Shown piece by piece: positions 1 to 5,031 of a stretch of DNA of 5,529 nt. Positions within the stretch are counted from its first letter, which is position 1. Each line of letters begins with the position of its first letter. Source of the DNA: Bacteroidia bacterium (GTDB lineage: Bacteria; Bacteroidota; Bacteroidia; Bacteroidales; Marinifilaceae); the NCBI GenBank assembly GCA_025999735.1, contig BNXR01000113.1, positions 1 through 5,529 on the forward strand, written 5' to 3'. Position numbers and translations under genes: made by a program. The notes beneath the pieces were generated by a model. That model saw only the letters and a list, made by a program, of their open reading frames with translations. It was not told the origin of the DNA and did not search any database.

Positions 1-138
1 ACGGTTTTTGAAATGGCATCATCTGCGAATACAAATAGCATAATGTTCTGTTATAGAACGGCCCGCGGCGGTCAGTCCTATAATTTTATGTTAAATGTTT
101 CTTGTGGTCTAAAAATCTAAGGCGCAAATCAACTAAGA

Positions 139-169
139 ATTTTGCCTCCTTTTTCGTTTTTCAAAATAA
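139..169 (+). repeat. 31-nt direct repeat, copy A
   Basis: This stretch begins ATTTTGCCTCC, runs through TTTTTCG and ends TCAAAATAA. It matches 1438-1469 at 29 of 32 aligned positions with one gap. It lies directly upstream of the TAnnTTTG element of the nuclease gene, so it may be part of that promoter (an upstream or -33 module). It could also be one of two direct repeats bracketing the nuclease gene. The repetition is seen directly; both roles are inference. Confidence 0.6.
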
Positions 170-184
170 ATTGTTGTATTTTTG
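153..184 (+). promoter_or_regulatory. Bacteroides-type promoter of the YhcG-like nuclease gene
   Basis: TATTTTTG at 177-184 is an exact match to the Bacteroidota -7 consensus TAnnTTTG. TTCG at 153-156, 20 bases upstream, sits where the -33 TTTG element is expected but matches imperfectly. Transcription would begin around 190-192, ahead of the ATG at 209. This argues against the in-frame TTG at 182, which lies inside the -7 element. Confidence 0.55.
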
Positions 185-208
185 TCGCTAATCAATAAAA
201 AAGGCATT

Positions 209-1330
209 ATGCCATTGATAAAGCAAAATAATTTCGACCTATTAATTGACAATGTATATCAAACGCATTGCTTGTTACAGCAAACCGCACAAAAAGCGGT
301 TAATCATTTTCTTGTCATTAAAAATTGGATGACAGGTTTTTATATTGTTAAGTATGAGCAAAAGGGAGAAGACCGCGCCAAATATGGGGAACGGCTCATT
401 GATGAAATGTCCCAAAAACTTAAAAGTAAGGGGCTTAAAGGATATTCCCCGATGTCTTTAAGAAATTGTCGCACTTTTTACAGAACCTACCCGCAAATTC
501 AACAGTCGGTAATTGTTGAATTGCAAAATTCAGGAGTTGAGAATTACAAACAACTACCATTCAGCGAGATACAAATTCAACAGGCGGCGACTGTTGAATT
601 GTCGGAAGAACATCCTATTCCAAACGAATTATTATTATCCCGATTGAGTTATACGCATTTTGTGGAATTATTGCGGGCAAAAGAGCCTTTGGAACGTTTA
701 TTTTATGAGATAGAAGCAATTAAAAACAATTGGAGTGTCAAAGAATTGGAACGTGCCTTTGATTCGAGTTTATATGTACGGACAGGGCTTTCCACTAACA
801 AAGAGGCGATTATTGCAAAATTCAAAAATTTAAAACCGGCACAAACAGCAGATGTAATACGAGACCCTTATTTTATGGAGTTCCTTGGACTGGAAGAAAA
901 GGCAGAATACAGTGAAACCGAATTGGAGGAATTAATTCTGAATCATTTGCAGCAATTCTTAGTAGAATTGGGAACTGGATTTTGCTTTGAAGCCCGCCAA
1001 AAACGGATTACTTTCGACAATACCCATTATCGCATTGATTTGGTTTTTTATCACAGGATATTGAAAAGTCATATACTGATTGACTTGAAAATAGGGAAGT
1101 TCACTCATGCCGATGCGGGACAAATGACCGTCTATCTGAATTACTACAAGGACAATGAAATGGCAGAAGGAGATAATCCGCCTATTGGCATTATTCTTTG
1201 CGGAGATAAAAATGAAACATTAGTAAAATATGCCACAAGTACGGACAATCAATTATTTGTTTCTCAATATCTTGTCAAATTACCGAAAAAGAAAGTGCTT
1301 GAGAACTTTATGAAAAGGGAATTGAATTAA
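209..1330 (+). CDS. YhcG-type (DUF1016) PDDEXK nuclease domain protein
   Basis: The product is 373 residues from the ATG at 209. The frame stays open to a TTG at 182, but that codon overlaps the promoter. Residues about 25-130 resemble the DUF1016 N-terminal helical domain (core VIKNWMTGFYIVKYEQ, then KYGERLIDEMSQKL). Residues about 215-365 resemble the YhcG C-terminal PDDEXK domain. Visible elements are RIDLVFYHR (Asp277), then LIDLKIG (Asp292-x-Lys294, the D/E-x-K pair), then GQMTVYLNYY (Gln305), in the order expected of this fold. Family members are found in genomic islands and near restriction systems. Their biochemical role is poorly defined: nuclease, toxin-like and recombination roles have been proposed. 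The length is normal and no catalytic residue is obviously missing. The gene seems monocistronic, since a fresh promoter-like repeat follows it. Family assignment is confident; the cellular function is not established. Confidence 0.93.
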   Translation: MPLIKQNNFDLLIDNVYQTHCLLQQTAQKAVNHFLVIKNWMTGFYIVKYEQKGEDRAKYGERLIDEMSQKLKSKGLKGYSPMSLRNCRTFYRTYPQIQQSVIVELQNSGVENYKQLPFSEIQIQQAATVELSEEHPIPNELLLSRLSYTHFVELLRAKEPLERLFYEIEAIKNNWSVKELERAFDSSLYVRTGLSTNKEAIIAKFKNLKPAQTADVIRDPYFMEFLGLEEKAEYSETELEELILNHLQQFLVELGTGFCFEARQKRITFDNTHYRIDLVFYHRILKSHILIDLKIGKFTHADAGQMTVYLNYYKDNEMAEGDNPPIGIILCGDKNETLVKYATSTDNQLFVSQYLVKLPKKKVLENFMKRELN

Positions 1331-1437
1331 TGATTTCTGTCACTAACCACATTCAAAACTTGTGCCCCACCCACCCAAAAATCCTTTATGTTTTTAAGCC
1401 ACTTTTCTATCGGATATTTTTTTGTAAAATACGTATT

Positions 1438-1469
1438 ATTTTGCCTTCTTTTTTCGTTTCTCAAAATAA
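1438..1469 (+). repeat. 31-nt direct repeat, copy B
   Basis: This copy differs from 139-169 by one extra T in the T-run and two C/T substitutions. It lies about 20 bases upstream of the start of the structured region, where a promoter would be expected. It is followed by TACTTTTA at 1475-1482, one mismatch from TAnnTTTG, at a spacing similar to that seen after copy A. The similarity drops past the AAAATAA end, so the shared unit is short. Confidence 0.6.
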
Positions 1470-1482
1470 TTTTCTACTTTTA
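1453..1482 (+). promoter_or_regulatory. Candidate promoter for the structured RNA
   Basis: TACTTTTA (1475-1482) matches the -7 TAnnTTTG element except for its final base. TTCG at 1453-1456, 18 bases upstream, corresponds to the TTCG in the promoter of the nuclease gene. The two regions share the same upstream 31-32 base sequence, which supports a common promoter architecture. Transcription would begin near 1489. The inexact -7 element keeps confidence modest. Confidence 0.35.
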
Positions 1483-1488
1483 CGCCTG

Positions 1489-1751
1489 AATTTTGAAAAA
1501 AAGTAACAACAAAAACGAAATTAGTGTTTATGGTAGAATAGAAGATGTGCAAGGCACATCAAGGACATGTTAGAAAGCGTATAGCTTAGCTTCGGGTCTC
1601 ATGAAATCTCTACAGTTTCAAGGAACGACCAAAAAGTAAGGTGATGACGTTCACGCTGCGGCGTGGGCGAAACTCAGTTTTTATTTGGTCGTTGGGTAGT
1701 AGAGAACCTCATGAGACGGATAACTTTAAAGGGTTTGTCTGCGCTTTTTTT
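1489..1751 (+). ncRNA. Candidate structured non-coding RNA, family not recognised
   Basis: A 7-bp hairpin with a 3-nt loop (GATGTGC 1544-1550 with GCACATC 1554-1560) precedes a long interrupted hairpin spanning 1596-1717. Its helices are GTCTCATGA 1596-1604 with TCATGAGAC 1709-1717 (9 bp), TCTCTAC 1607-1613 with GTAGAGA 1699-1705 (7 bp) and AACGACCAAA 1624-1633 with TTTGGTCGTT 1684-1693 (10 bp). The apical part holds CACGC 1652-1656 with GCGTG 1661-1665, flanked by TGA/TCA and GTT/AAC pairs. TCAAGGA occurs twice in predicted unpaired segments (1559-1565 and 1618-1624). A run of seven T at 1745-1751 may mark the 3' end. The architecture recalls a retron msr/msd, but there is no reverse transcriptase in the window. 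It could instead be a regulatory leader or antitoxin/guide-like RNA of the downstream genes. Ends are estimates; the strand follows the neighbours and the promoter-like sequence. Confidence 0.5.
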
Positions 1752-1759
1752 ATTGCGTA

Positions 1760-1791
1760 TTTGAAAGAAAAATCGGACTAACATAATAATG
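1760..1791 (+). promoter_or_regulatory. Possible weak promoter of the membrane-protein gene
   Basis: TTTG at 1760-1763 is followed after 20 bases by TAATAATG at 1784-1791, which keeps the TA and the final TG of TAnnTTTG but lacks the central TT. The spacing is right for Bacteroidota. Readthrough from the upstream RNA is an equally good explanation for expression. Confidence 0.2.
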
Positions 1792-1857
1792 GAGCTACTG
1801 TGACCATTCCAAAAACGGGGCAAGACCTGCAAAGGCAAAAGAATAAGAAAAAAAACT

Positions 1858-2460
1858 ATGAGAAATAAAAAAAATGTGCTTTATATCATACTTGGCATTA
1901 TTGTATTTATTAGCATTGCCATATTGATGAGTCTTTTTAGTGTTGCTGAATTGCCTGTACGAATTACGGGCGTTCTCTTGGAAGCTGCCATTACTGCCGT
2001 ACTGACCTATTTCCTACTGAGCGGGCAAACCTCGCAAGAGGAAATTAAGGAAAGGAATGTCAAAGTTTTTGAAGCCAAGTCTGCAAAATTCAACGACTTC
2101 ATTGATAAATTGTGGAAAATTTGGGAAGACCACTCCATTGATTTGGATGAACTGAATGAACTTAACAAATCCGTTTCACAAGATATTGTTCCCTATACGA
2201 AACCAGCAACAGTAGAAGTAATTCTTGCGCGATTGATAGAAATTGCCAAACTCGCAAATCCTTATCAAACAAGTAGTTCAGACAGAGATGTTGTAGATAT
2301 GATTCAAATATATATTTTTGATATTATCAACGAATTGTCCAAAGAAATCGGATTAGGTGGAGAAATAAACGAAACAATTAGGCAAAGATTGAGTGAATTG
2401 GATGGATATTGTAATCAATGGAAGTCTGAAATTGGTAGCAAATTAAAGAGTGAACCTTAA
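1858..2460 (+). CDS. Two-helix membrane protein with helical cytosolic domain, unknown function
   Basis: The 200-residue product begins with a short basic stretch (MRNKK). Two hydrophobic segments follow at about 7-27 and 36-55, separated by a short polar turn. The remaining ~145 residues are hydrophilic and probably alpha-helical. They start with a charged segment (GQTSQEEIKERNVKVFEAK, 56-74) and continue as KFNDFIDKLWKIWED. No signal-peptide cleavage site or enzyme motif is visible. Both termini are therefore predicted to face the cytosol, with the C-terminal domain inside. I do not recognise a named family with certainty, but small two-helix proteins with a cytosolic sensing domain are common as membrane effectors in anti-phage systems, and the neighbours fit that reading. 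The gene follows the structured RNA by about 100 bases and is co-directional with the glycosylase-like gene, 52 bases downstream. No clear Shine-Dalgarno precedes the ATG, which is ordinary for this phylum. Confidence 0.85.
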   Translation: MRNKKNVLYIILGIIVFISIAILMSLFSVAELPVRITGVLLEAAITAVLTYFLLSGQTSQEEIKERNVKVFEAKSAKFNDFIDKLWKIWEDHSIDLDELNELNKSVSQDIVPYTKPATVEVILARLIEIAKLANPYQTSSSDRDVVDMIQIYIFDIINELSKEIGLGGEINETIRQRLSELDGYCNQWKSEIGSKLKSEP

Positions 2461-2464
2461 AAAA

Positions 2465-2483
2465 TTCTCGAAAAAGGCGAGAA
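2465..2483 (+). other. Small hairpin between the membrane-protein and glycosylase-like genes
   Basis: TTCTCG (2465-2470) pairs with CGAGAA (2478-2483) around a 7-base loop, starting four bases after the upstream stop codon. No T-run follows, so it is not a typical terminator. It could act as an RNA-stability or translation element. AATTATCAT then appears twice (2491-2499, 2506-2514), the second copy overlapping the ATG at 2513. Confidence 0.3.
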
Positions 2484-2512
2484 ATAAAGTAATTATCATT
2501 AAAACAATTATC

Positions 2513-3181
2513 ATGATGACAAAATTTGAAAGAGAATTGAAAGAAAAAGAATTGAAAGAAATTGAAGTGTTCAAGCGTTTCCCTGATTTAATTCCGTATG
2601 TGCCGGAAAATTATGGAGAGAAACACAAAAAAATGTTGTTGGTATGGGAATCTTATTATGATTCTTGGGATTTACTGAAAGATAAGTCGGTAGAAGATTG
2701 GTACAAAGATGCCGATACGCCAAAGTTATGGGAGTTATATCCAAGTAAAGCCGGAAGACATTGGAATTTTAAATGTAAAATAAACAAAGATGGGTGCGAT
2801 AAAAACGGTGGTACATTTTTAAATCCGGAAAGAGTTCTTGAAAAGTTTGAAAAAGAAGACCCATACAATTATTGCGCGGGGTACAACTATTTTTTACGTC
2901 CTGCCCTAAAAGCAACGACCTTGAAAAACACTGAAAAAGATAACGAAGAGGCTTTTAAAGCATTTCAAGAAATCGTAAAAGTTATAAAGCCTGATATGAT
3001 TGCATTTTTAAGCAAAAAGGCGTACAAGTCATTTACAAAATGCTGTAAGAATACACATTTTGACGAGAAAATTGATATACAATCATTTGTGCATCCTGCT
3101 TCTGCTTGGTGGTACAGAAAATCAGGAAAATCTAAAGATACAGGAGAAGAACGCTTTGAGAAATTTATAAAAAAATGGTAG
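2513..3181 (+). CDS. Uracil-DNA-glycosylase-superfamily-like protein
   Basis: The product is 222 residues from the ATG at 2513 (a second ATG follows at once at 2516). The frame also opens at 2450, inside the upstream gene, but the extra 21 residues are a basic low-information stretch, so I prefer the later start. Residues 26-34 (LIPYVPENY) and 41-49 (MLLVWESYY) resemble the N-terminal strand of UDG-fold proteins, where a G-E-S-x-Y motif is usual. Residues 158-174 (IKPDMIAFLSKKAYKSF) resemble the central Pro-Asp-hydrophobic strand followed by a helix. HPASAWWYR at 194-202 resembles the late His-Pro-Ser/Ala motif. No classical uracil-pocket signature is clear, so it may act on another base, bind nucleic acid, or be inactive. 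The usual Gly before Glu46-Ser47 is Trp here. It is probably co-transcribed with the membrane-protein gene, which hints at a two-protein system. The fold assignment rests on motif resemblance only. Confidence 0.75.
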   Translation: MMTKFERELKEKELKEIEVFKRFPDLIPYVPENYGEKHKKMLLVWESYYDSWDLLKDKSVEDWYKDADTPKLWELYPSKAGRHWNFKCKINKDGCDKNGGTFLNPERVLEKFEKEDPYNYCAGYNYFLRPALKATTLKNTEKDNEEAFKAFQEIVKVIKPDMIAFLSKKAYKSFTKCCKNTHFDEKIDIQSFVHPASAWWYRKSGKSKDTGEERFEKFIKKW

Positions 3182-3195
3182 AAACAATTTTTTTT
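3169..3195 (+). terminator. Possible weak A/T terminator after the glycosylase-like gene
   Basis: Seven A and a T at 3169-3176 can pair with an A and seven T at 3187-3194, with the T-run ending at 3195. The pairing is entirely A-T and includes the end of the reading frame, so any termination would depend on the T-run more than on helix stability. It lies between two apparently separate units and could work in either direction. Confidence 0.25.
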
Positions 3196-3219
3196 CTAAG
3201 TTTTCAGACTACGACGCGC

Positions 3220-3245
3220 TTTGGCATAGTATAGTTGTAATTTTG
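3220..3245 (+). promoter_or_regulatory. Bacteroides-type promoter of the RiPP cluster
   Basis: TAATTTTG at 3238-3245 exactly fits the -7 consensus TAnnTTTG. TTTG at 3220-3223 could be the -33 element, but the 14-base gap is shorter than the usual ~19-21, so the true -33 region may be degenerate. Transcription would begin near 3251, leaving a 5' UTR of about 105 bases before the precursor gene. Confidence 0.5.
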
Positions 3246-3299
3246 CAAGGTCTGATAAGCGAAAAATTCATATTGTAGGATGAACTGAAAAAGACCTGC
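3245..3299 (+). promoter_or_regulatory. Structured 5' UTR hairpin of the RiPP operon
   Basis: GCAAGGTCT (3245-3253) can pair with AGACCTGC (3292-3299) with one bulged base, and TTCAT (3267-3271) with ATGAA (3280-3284) inside it. If transcription starts near 3251 the outer helix may be partly lost, so the pairing could also occur in DNA or be fortuitous. The sequence up to the ribosome binding site is G-rich (3318-3331) and may hold further structure. I match it to no known riboswitch. Confidence 0.3.
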
Positions 3300-3346
3300 A
3301 ACGGAGATGCTGAGAGCCGAGAAAGTGGGGGCATAACAACAAAAAA

Positions 3347-3351
3347 GGAGG
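3347..3351 (+). promoter_or_regulatory. Canonical Shine-Dalgarno of the RiPP precursor gene
   Basis: GGAGG, within AAAAAAGGAGGT, stands five bases before the ATG at 3357. Such a perfect site is rare in this phylum and absent from the other genes here. It supports the precursor start and suggests unusually strong translation of a peptide needed in excess over its enzyme. Confidence 0.7.
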
Positions 3352-3356
3352 TAATT

Positions 3357-3491
3357 ATGAATTACACAAAACCACAAGTACTTGCTCAAAATGCAAGCCA
3401 AGGTTCCTTTGCAGCCGGTTGTCCAGCAGAGGGAAGAGGAGGCAATAGCGGCGGTAAGAATAGCTGCATCAGTTGTGAAAGAACGAAGTAA
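3357..3491 (+). CDS. Cys/Gly-rich RiPP precursor peptide
   Basis: This 44-residue peptide begins MNYTKPQVLAQN, runs through GSFAAGCP and a Gly-rich stretch (26-33), and ends CISCERTK. Cysteines are at 22, 37 and 40, all in the C-terminal half. A hydrophilic leader (about 1-18) and a small-residue core (about 19-44) are the usual layout of precursors modified by radical SAM/SPASM enzymes. The gene stands 80 bases before exactly such a maturase and has its own promoter and a perfect Shine-Dalgarno. Expected chemistry is thioether bridging from Cys sulfur to backbone or side-chain carbons, as in sactipeptides and ranthipeptides, but the bridge type cannot be read from sequence. No double-Gly leader cut site is certain, although GG occurs at 28-29 and 32-33. 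I recognise the general type, common in Bacteroidales, but not a named product. Confidence 0.85.
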   Translation: MNYTKPQVLAQNASQGSFAAGCPAEGRGGNSGGKNSCISCERTK

Positions 3492-3499
3492 TTTGTTCG

Positions 3500-3551
3500 C
3501 AATGCGCCGGGCGGTATTGCTTTGGCAGTATCGCTCCGCGCATTGTTTTTT
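3500..3551 (+). terminator. Strong terminator/attenuator between precursor and maturase
   Basis: Bases 3500-3520 pair with 3525-3545 around a TTTG loop. Twenty of 21 positions pair (four are G-U) with a single C-C mismatch, and six T follow at 3546-3551. This is a textbook intrinsic terminator, placed nine bases after the precursor stop codon. Since the maturase lacks an obvious promoter of its own in the remaining 20 bases, the hairpin probably works by partial readthrough, giving much precursor mRNA and little maturase mRNA. It may also protect the 3' end of a short precursor transcript. Confidence 0.85.
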
Positions 3552-3571
3552 ATTCAAGCAAAAAAATACAA

Positions 3572-5023
3572 ATGTTATACAGACAAAAATTTGATACTTT
3601 TATCAGAATATATGACGACATCGGTTATATATGCAGTAAAAAAGATTACGGCGACAGGGTGGTTGACCAATCCGGTGCAGTGTTCCTTTCCGCATTATCG
3701 CGCAGAGCACAGTCCATAGAGGAACTCACAGGCACTATTGCAGCCAAGTTTGTAAACGTGGACAAAGATGCTTTGCAGCACGATGTGGTGGAATTTTACG
3801 CTATGCTCGAAGAGGATGGCTTTGTGATTTCGGGCGAAACAGAAGCTGCGCTTGATGCCAAAGACAAGCGATTTTCGTACAGCGATATAGAGCCAAAGAC
3901 TATCAAAAAGGATTTCACACCGCCTGTCAAACGGTCGGACGTGTCCACGCAAACCTATTTAGACGAACACTTTAAGGGCAAACCGCACTTGACATCCTTG
4001 CAAATAGAACTCACCAGCCGCTGCAACGAGCGTTGTGTGCACTGCTATATTCCACACGAAAACAAACTTACAGATATTGAGGATGCTCTGTTTTATGATG
4101 TGTTAGAGCAGTGTAAAGCGTTGGGCTTGCTCAACCTAACTCTTTCGGGTGGCGAGCCTATGCTACACCGTCATTTTATTGATTATCTGCGGAAGGCACA
4201 AGAATACGATTTTTCAATAAACGTGCTCAGCAATCTCACTCTGCTGAATGATGATATTGTAAAAGAACTGAAGGCCAATCGACTTTCGAGCGTGCAGGTG
4301 TCGCTCTACAGCATGAAACCCGAAGTGCACGATGCTATTACGATGGTCAAAGGCTCCTTCTACAAAACCCGAGATGCTATTCTCAAACTAATAGACAACG
4401 ACATTCCGTTACAAATCAGTTGCCCCACAATGAAGCAAAACAAAACCGACTTTGTTGATGTAATCAATTGGGCTAACGAGCACAAAGTTCGCGCCATCAC
4501 CGATTATATTATAATGGCTCGCTACGACCACAGCACAGAAAATCTTGATAATCGTCTATCACTCAATGAGGTAGAAGATGTAATGAACGACATTGTAAAC
4601 AACGATGAAGATTACAAACATTCCCTGTCAGAGGCAGATTTTACCACCTTGAGCACGAGAGACGATAGCGAAGATATTGTTTGTGGTATCTGCGTTTCTT
4701 CGATTTGCATGGTAGCCAATGGTGCAGTTTATCCCTGCCCGGGTTGGCAAGATTGTATTTTGGGTACCCTCAAAGAACAAAGTTTGCAGCAGATATGGGA
4801 AAAATCGCCCAAAGTACAACAGTTACGGAACATCCGTAAAAAAGATTTTCCGCAATGTCGGCAATGCGAAGACCGATTGTTCTGCGCCATGTGTATGGTG
4901 CGCAACGCGAACGAAAATGCAGAGGGCGACCCGCTCAAAATCAACACACATTTCTGCAAAGTGGCGGCATTAAATAAGCGAATTGCGATAGAGTGGAAAA
5001 CGAAAATAGAACAAAACAAATAA
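3572..5023 (+). CDS. PqqD-like/radical SAM/SPASM peptide maturase
   Basis: The 483-residue enzyme has three parts. Residues about 1-90 resemble a PqqD-like RiPP recognition element, which binds the precursor leader (GDRVVDQSGAVFL, then an EELTGTIAAKF helix, then DVVEFYAMLEEDGFV). Residues about 138-345 are the radical SAM barrel, with C151-x3-C155-x2-C158 for the catalytic 4Fe-4S cluster and S-adenosylmethionine, and the GGEP motif at 193-196. The C-terminal SPASM region has cysteines at 371, 374, 379, 389, 395, 429, 432, 438, 441 and 462, able to hold auxiliary clusters. Its last box is C-x2-C-x5-C-x2-C rather than the usual C-x2-C-x5-C-x3-C. The enzyme is inferred to install radical-based cross-links on the upstream 44-residue peptide in the cytosol. 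It follows the attenuator hairpin and is 8 bases from the amidohydrolase gene, so they are surely co-transcribed. Length is typical for fused maturases and no core motif is missing. No Shine-Dalgarno is evident. Confidence 0.95.
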   Translation: MLYRQKFDTFIRIYDDIGYICSKKDYGDRVVDQSGAVFLSALSRRAQSIEELTGTIAAKFVNVDKDALQHDVVEFYAMLEEDGFVISGETEAALDAKDKRFSYSDIEPKTIKKDFTPPVKRSDVSTQTYLDEHFKGKPHLTSLQIELTSRCNERCVHCYIPHENKLTDIEDALFYDVLEQCKALGLLNLTLSGGEPMLHRHFIDYLRKAQEYDFSINVLSNLTLLNDDIVKELKANRLSSVQVSLYSMKPEVHDAITMVKGSFYKTRDAILKLIDNDIPLQISCPTMKQNKTDFVDVINWANEHKVRAITDYIIMARYDHSTENLDNRLSLNEVEDVMNDIVNNDEDYKHSLSEADFTTLSTRDDSEDIVCGICVSSICMVANGAVYPCPGWQDCILGTLKEQSLQQIWEKSPKVQQLRNIRKKDFPQCRQCEDRLFCAMCMVRNANENAEGDPLKINTHFCKVAALNKRIAIEWKTKIEQNK

Positions 5024-5031
5024 CAAAACAA

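Larger units (their letters stand above)
1331..1857. other. 527-base stretch without a convincing gene
   Basis: No open frame here looks like a real protein. The first part (1331-1437) is featureless AT-rich sequence apart from a C-rich run near 1363-1374. Then come the second copy of the 31-32 base repeat (1438-1469), a region able to form strong RNA structure (about 1489-1751), and the leader of the membrane-protein gene (1752-1857). The density of long perfect inverted repeats suggests a non-coding RNA rather than a decayed gene. Confidence 0.6.

Noticed and set aside
1..120. Frame open from base 1 to a TAA at 118-120 (39 codons), possibly the end of a gene cut by the left edge
   Set aside because: The peptide resembles no family I know, and a 39-codon open stretch is quite possible by chance. 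A hairpin GTTCT/AGAAC at 45-59 is equally hard to interpret.
182..208. TTG at 182 as start of the YhcG-like gene
   Set aside because: The TTG overlaps the TAnnTTTG promoter element, so it would lie upstream of the transcription start. The ATG at 209 is preferred.
1363..1374. C-rich run CCCCACCCACCC as a quadruplex on the minus strand
   Set aside because: It has only three tracts, whereas a quadruplex needs four.
1601..1639. 12-codon ATG frame (MKSLQFQGTTKK) in the structured region
   Set aside because: It is too short and has no ribosome binding site. It occupies the 5' arm of the hairpin.
1489..1751. Retron msr/msd
   Set aside because: No reverse transcriptase gene lies on either strand of the window, and I find no convincing a1/a2 complementarity outside the hairpins.
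1644..1781. 45-codon ATG frame inside the structured region
   Set aside because: It coincides with the long hairpin and runs past the T-run. Its peptide, with many Arg and Ser and no clear motif, looks like a by-product of structured RNA. A short protein is not strictly excluded.
2450..2512. Upstream ATG at 2450 for the glycosylase-like gene, overlapping the membrane-protein gene
   Set aside because: The extra 21 residues are a basic Lys/Ile stretch unlike the start of related proteins, and two ATGs stand together at 2513 and 2516.
3300..3340. TPP riboswitch, suggested by CTGAGA at 3310-3315
   Set aside because: The other conserved THI-box blocks are absent at the expected spacing, and the downstream gene has no link to thiamine.
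3204..3557. 117-codon minus-strand frame over the RiPP precursor region
   Set aside because: It runs antisense to the promoter, precursor and attenuator, and its composition looks non-coding. Other minus-strand frames within the maturase and the hydrolase are likewise shadows.
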